The notes under the pieces are model-generated. The model ran no database searches. It worked only from the letters and a program-made list of their open reading frames with translations, and had not been told where the DNA came from. Position numbers and translations under genes: made by a program. Of a DNA stretch of 22,143 bases, positions 1-8,472 are shown one piece after another. The stretch's first letter is position 1; every line of letters begins with the position of its first letter. Location of the stretch: assembly GCA_016649785.1 (NCBI GenBank), contig JAENXB010000018.1, positions 1 through 22,143 on the forward strand, written 5' to 3'. The stretch comes from Flavobacteriaceae bacterium. GTDB lineage: Bacteria; Bacteroidota; Bacteroidia; Flavobacteriales; Flavobacteriaceae.

Positions 1-177
1 CCCTTAATGTTATGGATTAAGTTGAATTTTTCTGTTAAAAAACATAAAAATTCATTGAATAAATAGGCTTATTAAAAATATTACATTTTAGAAAATGATT
101 TGGGCTTTTTCAACTATTCAGCTATCGTAATGCAAAACCAGTTAACACACTGCAAATCAAATAGTTATCTCGTTATT

Positions 178-210
178 TATTCGCTTGAAAATAAGCTAAA
201 GTCGCGAATA
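178..210. repeat. Inverted repeat upstream of ilvD
   Basis: TATTCGC (178-184) and GCGAATA (204-210) form a perfect 7-bp inverted repeat with a 19-nt spacer, 47 nt before the ilvD start. It could be an operator or a chance match in AT-rich DNA. Otherwise the first 256 nt show no gene, no recognisable leader peptide, no T-box and no clear TAnnTTTG promoter box. Confidence 0.25.
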
Positions 211-256
211 TAATTCCTCACCAATACTTAAGAAACTAATTTTAATTTTTATTTAA

Positions 257-1942
257 ATGAATTCACAAAAAATGAATAAATACAGTCAGCTTTTAACACA
301 AAGTGATTCTCTGCCCGGGGCGCAGGCCATGTTGCACGCCATAGGTTTAACCAAAGAAGATTTTAAAAAACCATTTGTTGGGATTGCCAGTACCGGTTAC
401 GAGGGAAATCCCTGTAATATGCACCTTAACGACCTTGCTAAACTGGTAAAAAAAGGAAGCATTGAAAACAACCTGGTAGGATTAATTTTTAATACCATTG
501 GCGTAAGCGATGGAATTTCTATGGGAACTCCGGGAATGCGATATTCCCTGCCTTCCCGTGACCTTATTGCCGATTCCATTGAAACCGTGATCCAGGCGAT
601 GGCCTACGATGCCTTAATTACCGTGGTTGGTTGCGATAAAAATATGCCGGGTGCGCTTATGGCCATGTTGCGGCTTAATCGCCCCTCGATTTTGGTTTAT
701 GGAGGCACGATCGCTTCCGGATGCCACAACGGAAAAAAACTGGATGTTGTTTCGGCATTTGAAGCCTGGGGAGCAAAAGTAGCAGGAGATATCAGCAAAG
801 AAGAATATGACAGCGTAATAGAAAAAGCTTGTCCCGGAGCCGGGGCTTGCGGAGGAATGTACACCGCAAATACCATGGCTTCTGCTATTGAAGCATTGGG
901 AATGGCCTTGCCATATAATTCTTCAAACCCTGCGGTTGGCCCGGAAAAACTGGCTGAAAGCGAAGAAGCGGGCAGGGCAGTGAGGTTGCTGCTGGAAAAG
1001 GACATCAAGCCGAGGGACATTGTCACTAAAAAATCCATTGAAAATGCCATAAGGCTGCTCATAGTTCTTGGCGGTTCTACCAATGCTGTGCTTCACTTTT
1101 TGGCGATTGCCAAAGCCGCGGAAGTAGATTTTAGCCTTGCCGATTTTCAGAAAATAAGCGAAACCACCCCGTTTCTTGCCGATTTAAAGCCAAGCGGAAA
1201 ATATGCGATGGAAGATGTGCACAAAATAGGAGGGATCCCCGCGGTATTAAAATATATGCTGAAACAAGGAATGCTGAACGGAGATTGTTTGACCGTGACA
1301 GGAAAAACCCTTGCCGAAAACCTGGAAAATGTACCCGATCTTATGGAAGGTCAGGATGTTATAAAATCTGTAAATGAACCGATTAAAAAAACCGGTCATA
1401 TTCGCATTCTCTACGGCAATTTGGCAGAAGGAGGTTCTGTAGCCAAAATCACCGGGAAAGAAGGCCTGAAATTTACGGGAAAGGCAAATGTTTTCGACAG
1501 TGAATATGAAGCCAATGATGGTATTTCTGAAGGAAAAGTGCAAAAAGGCGACGTGATCGTAATTCGATACGAAGGCCCCAAAGGCGGACCGGGAATGCCT
1601 GAAATGCTGAAACCTACCTCTGCCATCATGGGCGCGGGATTGGGGAAAGAAGTCGCTTTAATTACCGATGGAAGATTTTCCGGCGGGACCCATGGCTTTG
1701 TGGTGGGACATATTACTCCCGAAGCCCAGGAAGGTGGACTGCTGGCATTTGTTGAAAATGGCGATATTATCACCATTAATGCCGAAAACAGCAGCATTGA
1801 AGTGGCACTCACTTCTGAAGAAATAGCAAAAAGAAAGAAAAACTGGAAAACTCCGGCATTAAAACACAAGAAAGGGGTGCTTTATAAATATGCAAGAACG
1901 GTTTCATCAGCCTCTGAAGGTTGTGTTACCGATGAATTTTAA
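257..1942 (+). CDS. ilvD: Dihydroxy-acid dehydratase
   Basis: IlvD dehydrates 2,3-dihydroxy-isovalerate and 2,3-dihydroxy-3-methylvalerate to the 2-oxo acids that precede valine and isoleucine; it is a cytosolic Fe-S enzyme. The 561 residues are full length for the family. Visible motifs are the three expected cluster-ligand cysteines, C53 (NPCNMH), C126 (GCDKNMPG) and C198 (GACGGMYTANTM), then LGGSTNAVLH, EGPKGGPGMPEML and the C-terminal DGRFSGGTHGFVVGH active-site block. The cysteine pattern resembles IlvD proteins that carry a [2Fe-2S] cluster. It is the first gene of the ilv operon, 11 nt ahead of ilvB. A second in-frame ATG at 272 (MNKYSQ) is an equally plausible start, because neither start has a Shine-Dalgarno sequence and relatives often begin near this point. 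Confidence 0.97.
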   Translation: MNSQKMNKYSQLLTQSDSLPGAQAMLHAIGLTKEDFKKPFVGIASTGYEGNPCNMHLNDLAKLVKKGSIENNLVGLIFNTIGVSDGISMGTPGMRYSLPSRDLIADSIETVIQAMAYDALITVVGCDKNMPGALMAMLRLNRPSILVYGGTIASGCHNGKKLDVVSAFEAWGAKVAGDISKEEYDSVIEKACPGAGACGGMYTANTMASAIEALGMALPYNSSNPAVGPEKLAESEEAGRAVRLLLEKDIKPRDIVTKKSIENAIRLLIVLGGSTNAVLHFLAIAKAAEVDFSLADFQKISETTPFLADLKPSGKYAMEDVHKIGGIPAVLKYMLKQGMLNGDCLTVTGKTLAENLENVPDLMEGQDVIKSVNEPIKKTGHIRILYGNLAEGGSVAKITGKEGLKFTGKANVFDSEYEANDGISEGKVQKGDVIVIRYEGPKGGPGMPEMLKPTSAIMGAGLGKEVALITDGRFSGGTHGFVVGHITPEAQEGGLLAFVENGDIITINAENSSIEVALTSEEIAKRKKNWKTPALKHKKGVLYKYARTVSSASEGCVTDEF

Positions 1943-1953
1943 CAAGTTTAATT

Positions 1954-3684
1954 ATGGAATTAAAAACAGCTAGTTTCGAGAAGGTTTCTACTGAAACAAC
2001 TACAGTTTCGGGAGCCGAAGCAGTGATAAAATGTTTGTTGGAAGAAGGAGTGGGAACTATTTACGGATATCCCGGTGGGGCGATCATGCCTATTTACGAT
2101 GAATTGTATAAATACCAGGACCAGATCCACCACGTCCTTACAAGGCACGAACAAGGCGCGACACATGCCGCACAGGGTTATGCCCGGGTAACGGGAAAAG
2201 TGGGCGTTGCCATAGCGACTTCAGGTCCCGGAGCTACCAATTTGGTAACCGGAATTGCCGATGCGCAAATAGATTCTACTCCGCTGGTTTGCATTACCGG
2301 CCAGGTAGGTTCGCATTTATTGGGAAGCGATGCTTTTCAGGAAACCGATATTGTGGGTATTTCAACCCCAATTACCAAATGGAACCATCAAATTACCAAA
2401 GCTTCAGAAATTCCGGAGGTGTTGGCAAAGGCCTTTTTCATTGCCCGTTCCGGTAGGCCAGGTCCTGTATTGATAGACATTACCAAAGATGCCCAGTTTG
2501 CATCCCTGGAATTTAGTTATAAAAAATGTTCCGGGATCAGGAGTTATACCCCAACCCCCGAAATTGACCTGCTTCAAATTGAAAGGGCTGCGGAGGCCAT
2601 CAACCATGCCAAAAAACCCCTGATCGTATTTGGACAAGGCGTTATTTTAGGCGAAGCGGAAGCATTGTTGAAACAGGTGGTTGAAAAAGCAGGGATCCCG
2701 GCAGCCTGGACAATCTTAGGACTTTCAGCAATGCCCACAGAGCATCCTTTAAATGTAGGAATGGTTGGAATGCACGGTAATTATGGCCCAAATATGCTCA
2801 CCAATGAATGCGATGTGCTGATCGCCATTGGAATGCGTTTTGACGACCGGGTGACCGGGGATCTATCGCGATATGCAAAACAGGCAAAAATTATTCATTT
2901 TGAAATTGATCCTGCCGAGGTCCATAAAAATGTTACCGCCGACATTCCTGTTTTGGGCAATGTAAAGGAAACCCTGAAATTCTTGCTCGAATTTTTAAAA
3001 CCGAACAAACACACCGCCTGGCATCAGAAATTCAAGGATCTGTACAAGATAGAATTCGATAAGATCATCAAAGATGAACTGCACGCCAGGGGCTCCGAAT
3101 TGGGGATGGCCGAGGTAATAGAAGAAATAAACAACTGGACCAAAGGCGATGCCATAATTGTATCAGATGTTGGGCAGCACCAAATGATCGCATGCCGTTA
3201 TGCAAAATTCAACTCCTCCAGAAGCAATGTGACTTCAGGGGGTTTGGGAACCATGGGCTTTGCCCTTCCGGCGGCAATGGGAGCCAAAATGGGATGCCCG
3301 GACCGGGAGGTGGTGGCCATAATTGGAGATGGAGGATTTCAGATGACCATCCAGGAATTGGGAACTATTTTTCAGACTAAGATCCCTATAAAAATTGTTG
3401 TTTTAAACAATGGATTCCTTGGAATGGTGCGCCAATGGCAACAGTTGTTTTTTGATAAACGTTATGCCTCCACGGAAATGATCAACCCCGATTTTGTCGC
3501 AATTGCCAGGGGTTACCAGATTAAAAGCAACCATGTGAGCGAGCGCTCAAAATTAAAAGATGCCATAAAGGAAATGATGGAAGCCAACGAGCCATATTTT
3601 CTTGAGGTAAAAGTTGAAAAAGAAAATAACGTGTTCCCAATGATCCCAACGGGAGCGGCGGTTTCAGAAATACGATTGGAATAA
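1954..3684 (+). CDS. ilvB: Acetolactate synthase, large (catalytic) subunit
   Basis: The catalytic subunit of acetohydroxyacid synthase condenses two pyruvates, or pyruvate with 2-oxobutyrate, using thiamine diphosphate, FAD and Mg2+. At 576 residues it has the usual length. The N-terminal TPP domain shows YGYPGGAIMP (38-47), the catalytic glutamate E66 in RHEQGATHAAQGYAR, and SGPGATNLVTG. The C-terminal TPP/Mg motif runs from GDGG (458-461) to LNN (484-486). The middle FAD-binding domain contains RFDDRVTGD. The stop codon shares one base with the ilvN start (TAATG), so the two subunits are probably translationally coupled, as expected for a holoenzyme of catalytic and regulatory chains. An AHAS identity is preferred over other TPP enzymes because ilvN and ilvC follow directly. 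Confidence 0.97.
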   Translation: MELKTASFEKVSTETTTVSGAEAVIKCLLEEGVGTIYGYPGGAIMPIYDELYKYQDQIHHVLTRHEQGATHAAQGYARVTGKVGVAIATSGPGATNLVTGIADAQIDSTPLVCITGQVGSHLLGSDAFQETDIVGISTPITKWNHQITKASEIPEVLAKAFFIARSGRPGPVLIDITKDAQFASLEFSYKKCSGIRSYTPTPEIDLLQIERAAEAINHAKKPLIVFGQGVILGEAEALLKQVVEKAGIPAAWTILGLSAMPTEHPLNVGMVGMHGNYGPNMLTNECDVLIAIGMRFDDRVTGDLSRYAKQAKIIHFEIDPAEVHKNVTADIPVLGNVKETLKFLLEFLKPNKHTAWHQKFKDLYKIEFDKIIKDELHARGSELGMAEVIEEINNWTKGDAIIVSDVGQHQMIACRYAKFNSSRSNVTSGGLGTMGFALPAAMGAKMGCPDREVVAIIGDGGFQMTIQELGTIFQTKIPIKIVVLNNGFLGMVRQWQQLFFDKRYASTEMINPDFVAIARGYQIKSNHVSERSKLKDAIKEMMEANEPYFLEVKVEKENNVFPMIPTGAAVSEIRLE

Positions 3685-4223
3685 TGGAAAAGAAAAATTT
3701 TACCGTTTCAGTTTATACGGAAAACAATCCGGGTTTATTGAGCAGGATCGCCGCAATTTTCCTGAAGAGGCATATTAATATTGAAAGTATCACCGTCTCA
3801 AAAAGTGAAGTGAAAGAGGTGATGCGATTTATTATTGTGGTAAATGTAACTGAAGAAAAGATCAAAAAGGTTGTGGGCCAGATCGAAAAGCAAATCGAGG
3901 TAATTAAAGCCTATTATCATACAGATGAAGAGTTGATCTTTCAGGAAACCGCGCTTTACAAGATCAGGACTTCCGATTTTGAAAAAGAATGGAAATTGGA
4001 GGATTTTTTGAAAGAAAACAATGCCTGGATGGTAACGGTTGCTCCCGATTTTTTTGTGATCGAAAAAACCGGGAAACGCCACGAAACCGAAAGTTTATAC
4101 GAAAAATTAAAACCATACGGATTAATGCAATTTGTGCGATCTGGCAGAATTGCAGTATCAAAAAACGAAATGCAAATTTCAGGAATGCTTGAAAAATTTA
4201 ATACAACAAACTCAAACTCATGA
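3684..4223 (+). CDS. ilvN: Acetolactate synthase, small (regulatory) subunit
   Basis: This is the regulatory chain of acetohydroxyacid synthase; in the family it activates the large subunit and confers feedback inhibition by valine or other branched-chain amino acids. Residues 5-75 form an ACT domain with the typical N-x-PGLLSRI...F..R.INIESITVS signature, where effector binding is expected. The remainder, to residue 179, is the C-terminal domain of the small subunit. It overlaps ilvB by one base at its start and ilvC by four bases at its end (ATGA), consistent with coupled translation. The length of 179 residues is ordinary for Bacteroidota small subunits. Which amino acid inhibits it cannot be told from sequence alone. 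Confidence 0.95.
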   Translation: MEKKNFTVSVYTENNPGLLSRIAAIFLKRHINIESITVSKSEVKEVMRFIIVVNVTEEKIKKVVGQIEKQIEVIKAYYHTDEELIFQETALYKIRTSDFEKEWKLEDFLKENNAWMVTVAPDFFVIEKTGKRHETESLYEKLKPYGLMQFVRSGRIAVSKNEMQISGMLEKFNTTNSNS

Positions 4224-5695
4224 CAAATTACTTTAACAGCCTTTCTTTACGTGAACAATTGGCCCAATTAGGGACCTGCAGATTTATGAATTCAGAAGAA
4301 TTCAGCAATGGAGTGGCTGCCTTAAAAGACAAAAAGATTGTAATAGTGGGTTGCGGTGCTCAGGGACTTAACCAGGGATTGAATATGCGCGACAGCGGTT
4401 TAAACATTTCCTATACGCTTCGTGAAGAAGCGATTAAGGAAAAACGCCAGTCCTGGAAAAATGCGACCGAGAATAATTTTCAGGTCGGTACTTACGAAGA
4501 GCTTATTCCGCAAGCCGATTTAGTGATCAACCTGACCCCCGATAAACAACATACCCCGGTTATTAAAGCTATTGTTCCATTCATCAAGAAAAACGCGGTT
4601 TTATCTTATTCCCACGGCTTCAATATTGTGGAAGAAGGAATGAAAATAAGGGAAGATATTACCGTAATAATGGTGGCGCCCAAATGCCCGGGAACCGAGG
4701 TGAGGGAAGAATATAAACGCGGTTTTGGGGTGCCAACGCTTATTGCTGTTCATCCCGAGAACGATCCGCTTGGAATTGGTTTCGAATGGGCAAAGGCCTA
4801 TGCCGTAGCCACCGGTGGCGATAAGGCCGGGGTTTTGGCATCTTCTTTTGTCGCCGAGGTAAAATCGGATCTTATGGGTGAGCAAACCATTTTATGTGGC
4901 GTGCTTCAAACCGGTTCTATCCTGAGTTTTGATAAAATGGTTGCCGATGGAATAGACCCGAATTATGCAGCAAAACTTATTCAGTATGGTTGGGAAACCA
5001 TTACCGAAGCTTTAAAGCACGGTGGAATTACCAATATGATGGACAGGCTTTCAAATCCGGCGAAGATCAAGGCCTATGAAATTTCAGAAGAATTAAAAGT
5101 AAGCTTGCGTCCTCTTTTCGGAAAACATATGGACGATATTATTTCCGGTGCTTTCAGTGCCAGAATGATGAAAGACTGGAAAAATGACGATAAAGAGTTG
5201 CTGGAATGGCGTGCTGAAACAGCAGAAACTGCTTTTGAAAAAACCAGCGCCACCAAAGAAGAAATCACCGAACAGGAATATTTTGACAAAGGGGTTTTAT
5301 TGGTAGCCTTCGTAAAATCTGGTGTGGAACTCGCATTTGAAACTATGACCGAAGCGGGAATAATAGAAGAATCGGCTTACTACGAATCTTTGCACGAAAC
5401 CCCGCTAATAGCAAATACAATCGCCCGCAAGAAATTATATGAAATGAACCGCATTATTTCAGATACGGCTGAATATGGCTGCTACCTGTTTAACCATTCA
5501 TGCAAACCATTAATTCAGCAATATGTAAACAACCTGGAAACCGGATTGATAGGAAAATCTTATGGCACCGGAAATACCGCGGTAGATAACAAAAAACTTA
5601 TTTCGGTTAATGATTCCATCAGAAAGCATCCGGTTGAAATTGTAGGTGCCGAATTGAGAAAAGCAATGTCCGCAATGAAAAATTTAGAGGAATAA
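4220..5695 (+). CDS. ilvC: Ketol-acid reductoisomerase, class II (long form)
   Basis: IlvC isomerises and reduces acetolactate or acetohydroxybutyrate to the dihydroxy acid used by IlvD. At 491 residues it is the long, class II type with two knotted C-terminal domains, the same length as the E. coli enzyme. The Rossmann motif GCGAQG lies at 44-49. R68, R76 and S78 match the residues that bind the 2'-phosphate of NADPH in the E. coli protein, so NADPH preference is inferred. D217 and E221 (SDLMGEQ) are the expected Mg2+ ligands, with the second acidic cluster in VELAFETMTEAG and YYESLHE. The start overlaps the ilvN stop by four bases, and the stop shares a base with the ilvA start. Confidence 0.97.
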   Translation: MTNYFNSLSLREQLAQLGTCRFMNSEEFSNGVAALKDKKIVIVGCGAQGLNQGLNMRDSGLNISYTLREEAIKEKRQSWKNATENNFQVGTYEELIPQADLVINLTPDKQHTPVIKAIVPFIKKNAVLSYSHGFNIVEEGMKIREDITVIMVAPKCPGTEVREEYKRGFGVPTLIAVHPENDPLGIGFEWAKAYAVATGGDKAGVLASSFVAEVKSDLMGEQTILCGVLQTGSILSFDKMVADGIDPNYAAKLIQYGWETITEALKHGGITNMMDRLSNPAKIKAYEISEELKVSLRPLFGKHMDDIISGAFSARMMKDWKNDDKELLEWRAETAETAFEKTSATKEEITEQEYFDKGVLLVAFVKSGVELAFETMTEAGIIEESAYYESLHETPLIANTIARKKLYEMNRIISDTAEYGCYLFNHSCKPLIQQYVNNLETGLIGKSYGTGNTAVDNKKLISVNDSIRKHPVEIVGAELRKAMSAMKNLEE

Positions 5696-6969
5696 TGAGC
5701 ACTTTATCAGTTACCCAGAAAACATACAGACCTGAGATAGCAGCTGTCAAAAAAGCGGCAGAACGCATCTCAAAGGTTGCGGTAAAAACTCCCCTTACAC
5801 AGTCTTTTACGTACAGTAAAAAATATGATGCCAATATCTTGTTTAAAAGGGAAGATCTGCAACAGGTGCGTTCGTATAAAATCCGGGGGGCTTATAACAA
5901 AATTTCAAGCCTGGACAAGGAGCAACTCGATCGTGGAGTGATTTGCGCAAGTGCAGGGAACCACGCTCAGGGTGTGGCTTTTGCCTGTAGTAACCTGCAG
6001 GTTAAAGGGGTAATTTATATGCCAAGTACAACCCCAAAACAAAAGGTTGAGCAAACCAGAATGTTCGGTGGCGAATGGGTTGATGTAGTTTTAAAAGGCG
6101 ATACTTACGACGATTCTTTTAAGAGCGCCCTTAAACATTGCGAAAAAAAAGGACTGGTATTTATCCATCCTTTTGATGATGAAAAAGTGATAGAAGGTCA
6201 GGCCACCATCGCGCTTGAGATCCTGGAACAGGCTGAAACGCCTATAGATTATGTTTTCGCTCCACTTGGCGGCGGCGGACTCCTGGCAGGATTATCCTCT
6301 GTTTTCAAACAACTTTCTCCAAAGACAAAGATTATCGGTGTTGAACCCGAAGGAGCAGCCTCAATGACCTCTTCCCTGAAGGAAGGAAAGGTTGTGGAAT
6401 TAAAAGATATTGAGAGGTTTGTGGATGGGGCAGCGGTACAAAAAGTAGGAGCGCGGAATTTTGAGATCTGCAAGGAAAATCTTGATGAAATGATCACCGT
6501 TCCGGAAGGAAAAATTTGCCAGACAATTTTAGACCTTTATAACCAGGATGCGATCGTGGTGGAACCTGCGGGGGCAATGTCAATTACGGCTCTCGATACT
6601 TTTGCTGAAGCGATAAAAGGAAAAAACGTGGTTTGCATTATAAGCGGCAGTAACAACGATATCACAAGAACTGCCGAAATTAAGGAACGCGCCTTGTTAT
6701 ACGCCGGACTTAAGCATTATTTTATTATCCGGTTCCCACAAAGGGCAGGGGCTTTAAAACAATTTGTGGCCAAAGTTTTAGGGCCTGAGGATGATATCAC
6801 CCATTTTGAATATTCCAAAAAGCACCACAGGGAAAATGGTCCCGCGGTTGTGGGAATTGAACTTAAGGATCCAAAAGATTTTGAACCCCTGGTGGAGCGT
6901 ATGAAAGCCGAAAAATTTTACTCACAATATTTGAACGATAAACCGGATTTGTTTCAATTTTTGATTTAA
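5695..6969 (+). CDS. ilvA: Threonine ammonia-lyase (threonine dehydratase, biosynthetic)
   Basis: IlvA is a PLP enzyme that deaminates threonine to 2-oxobutyrate, the first committed step to isoleucine. The PLP lysine is K62 in VRSYKIRGAYNK, the phosphate-binding glycine loop is LGGGGL (191-196), and SGSNND lies near the end of the catalytic domain. The 424 residues include one C-terminal ACT-like regulatory domain (about 340-424, beginning HYFIIRFPQRAGALKQF), shorter than the double ACT region of the roughly 514-residue E. coli protein. A catabolic enzyme is less likely, because this gene is the last member of the ilv operon, joined to ilvC by a TAATG overlap, and it carries the regulatory domain. 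Isoleucine feedback is inferred from the family. Confidence 0.95.
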   Translation: MSTLSVTQKTYRPEIAAVKKAAERISKVAVKTPLTQSFTYSKKYDANILFKREDLQQVRSYKIRGAYNKISSLDKEQLDRGVICASAGNHAQGVAFACSNLQVKGVIYMPSTTPKQKVEQTRMFGGEWVDVVLKGDTYDDSFKSALKHCEKKGLVFIHPFDDEKVIEGQATIALEILEQAETPIDYVFAPLGGGGLLAGLSSVFKQLSPKTKIIGVEPEGAASMTSSLKEGKVVELKDIERFVDGAAVQKVGARNFEICKENLDEMITVPEGKICQTILDLYNQDAIVVEPAGAMSITALDTFAEAIKGKNVVCIISGSNNDITRTAEIKERALLYAGLKHYFIIRFPQRAGALKQFVAKVLGPEDDITHFEYSKKHHRENGPAVVGIELKDPKDFEPLVERMKAEKFYSQYLNDKPDLFQFLI

Positions 6970-7009
6970 GCGAAAATTTTGGTTTTATCTGTTAGTTTTG
7001 CAACCAAAT

Positions 7010-7044
7010 AACCCTGCCAGCCTTTTCTGAAGGTTGGCAGGGTT
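7010..7044 (+). terminator. Terminator hairpin after ilvA
   Basis: A 13-bp stem pairs AACCCTGCCAGCC (7010-7022) with GGTTGGCAGGGTT (7032-7044), with one G-U pair and a 9-nt loop, and is followed by a short T-rich run. It lies 40 nt after the ilvA stop and can serve as the end of the ilv operon. Because it is symmetrical it may also stop leftward leu transcripts. Confidence 0.75.
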
Positions 7045-7067
7045 TATTCGTTAATACAAAAAAAGAA

Positions 7068-7093
7068 CTTCCCGAAACATGGGTTCCGGGAAG
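7068..7093 (-). terminator. Terminator hairpin after leuB
   Basis: CTTCCCG (7068-7074) pairs with CGGGAAG (7087-7093). Read on the minus strand, the stem is followed by TTCTTTTTTT, a typical uridine tract. It lies 22 nt beyond the leuB stop and probably ends the leu operon. Confidence 0.7.
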
Positions 7094-7115
7094 CTCGGGC
7101 TAAAAAAAACAAAAA

Positions 7116-8231
7116 TTAAATGATGGTCATTTGCCCGATGTTGAGGTTTTCGTTATTGACCCGTATATGTCCAATTTCACTGATAATTCCTTCCAAAAAA
7201 TCGCCTACTTTTTCTGTGGAATAATGATTGTCCATATCAATATCCTGGGTGCAAACGTTGAGGTGGATACTCAATTCCACCGATTTTCTAACCGATTCGG
7301 CTTCTTTGGTCAAATTAAAATGTTCCAGTAACATGGCTGCAGAAAGAATGGAAGCCACGGGATTTGCGATCCCTTTTCCGGTTGCCTGCGGATAGGAGCC
7401 GTGAATAGGTTCAAAAAGGGCATTTCCGTAACCCACGGAAGCTGAAGCCAACAATCCGATACTTCCTGAAATTACGCTGGCTTCATCAGATAAAATATCT
7501 CCGAACATATTTTCGGTCAGGATCACGTCAAATTGTTTTGGGTTCAGGATCATTTGCATCGCGGCATTATCCACAAAAAGGAAATCCAATTCCACATCGG
7601 GATAATTTTTGGCCAAATCGGTCACTGTTTTTCTCCAAAGCCTTGATGTTTCAAGAACATTGGCTTTATCTACAAGGGTTATCTTTTTACGGCGTTGCTG
7701 TGCGGCTTTAAACGCCAAATGCGCAATGCGTTCTATTTCTTCTACAGAGTATGTGCAGGTATCAGTTGCGCTTGTTCCGTCTTCGCTAAGGCTTTTCTCG
7801 CCAAAGTAAATTCCACCCGTAAGTTCCCTGTAAAACACCATATCAACTCCCTTAATTCGTTCTGGACGCAAAGGAGAAAGTTCTATTAATTTGTCATAGG
7901 CTTTAACAGGTCTAATGTTCGCAAATAAGCCCAATTCCTTTCTCAGTCTCAATAAGCCTTGCTCCGGTCTCACTTTTGCTTCCGGATCATTGTCATATTT
8001 GGGGTCACCAATAGCCCCAAACAACACAGCATCAGAGTTTTTGCATAAATCGAGGGTAGCTTCAGGTAACGGGTTTCCCATTAAATCAATGGCTGCCGCA
8101 CCTACCAGGGCTTCTTCAAATTGAAATTGGTGATCAAATCGATCTGCTACCGCTTTTAAAACTTTTACTGATTGCTGTGTAATTTCAGGACCTATTCCGT
8201 CTCCTCCTAATACTGCTATTTTTAAGTTCAT
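7116..8231 (-). CDS. leuB: 3-Isopropylmalate dehydrogenase
   Basis: LeuB oxidatively decarboxylates 3-isopropylmalate with NAD+ to 2-oxoisocaproate in the third reaction stage of leucine synthesis. Visible features are the N-terminal GGDGIGPEI, RPEQGLLRLRKELGLFANIRP (substrate arginines), GGIYFGE, the catalytic lysine in LVDKANVL, the metal aspartates in NMFGDILSDEAS, and the cofactor loop PIHGSYPQATGKGIANP. At 371 residues it is at the upper end of the usual 350-370. The motif RPEQGLLRLRKEL and the neighbouring leuACD genes argue against tartrate or isocitrate dehydrogenase. It is the last gene of the leu operon but sits 241 nt after leuD, unlike the tight packing of the other leu genes, so it may have extra regulation or its own promoter. 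Confidence 0.97.
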   Translation of the reverse strand: MNLKIAVLGGDGIGPEITQQSVKVLKAVADRFDHQFQFEEALVGAAAIDLMGNPLPEATLDLCKNSDAVLFGAIGDPKYDNDPEAKVRPEQGLLRLRKELGLFANIRPVKAYDKLIELSPLRPERIKGVDMVFYRELTGGIYFGEKSLSEDGTSATDTCTYSVEEIERIAHLAFKAAQQRRKKITLVDKANVLETSRLWRKTVTDLAKNYPDVELDFLFVDNAAMQMILNPKQFDVILTENMFGDILSDEASVISGSIGLLASASVGYGNALFEPIHGSYPQATGKGIANPVASILSAAMLLEHFNLTKEAESVRKSVELSIHLNVCTQDIDMDNHYSTEKVGDFLEGIISEIGHIRVNNENLNIGQMTII

Positions 8232-8249
8232 TATATTTAATTTTTAACA

Positions 8250-8274
8250 GTCAATAGTGTTCTTCATTATTGAC
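8250..8274. repeat. Hairpin just before leuB
   Basis: GTCAATAGTG (8250-8259) and CATTATTGAC (8265-8274) form a 10-position dyad with nine Watson-Crick matches and a 5-nt loop, ending 18 nt upstream of the leuB start. On the leuB transcript one pair is an A-C mismatch. It could be an operator, an RNA processing stem or a stability element. Confidence 0.5.
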
Positions 8275-8368
8275 AATATATTTTTTTAAGTTTATTAATA
8301 TGATTTTGAACTAATCTCCTTAATACTTCAATAGTTAAATCAATGTTGTTTTTTGTCTTTGTTATTTC

Positions 8369-8414
8369 CTTTGCGCCCTTTGCGGTTTTTTTTCTCTTTG
8401 CGTCCTTTGCGGTT
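8369..8414. repeat. Two-copy CTTTGCG...TTTGCGGTT repeat
   Basis: CTTTGCGCCCTTTGCGGTT (8369-8387) recurs at 8396-8414 with one change (18 of 19 identical), giving a 27-nt period. Each unit itself contains two TTTGCG words. From memory, this word pattern is common in noncoding DNA of Bacteroidota and other phyla; its origin is unclear. It lies inside the leuD-leuB gap. Confidence 0.7.
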
Positions 8415-8472
8415 AAAAAAATTAAGCCAGTAAACGAATAATCTTTGGAGCTTTTAAATATTACACCTTCAT

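Noticed and set aside
1..66. Tail of an upstream gene in frame 1
   Set aside because: Only 21 codons are open before a TAG, in AT-rich DNA with no recognisable protein motif.
1..256. T-box, leader-peptide attenuator or other known leader before ilvD
   Set aside because: No run of Ile/Val/Leu codons after a start, no T-box core sequence and no terminator/antiterminator pair could be found.
8253..8472. A long minus-strand open frame through the leuD-leuB gap with TAKDAK/TAKGAK-like repeats
   Set aside because: The frame has no ATG, GTG or TTG start and its central part is simply the TTTGCG repeat read in translation. It may be a relic, but there is no basis to call a gene.
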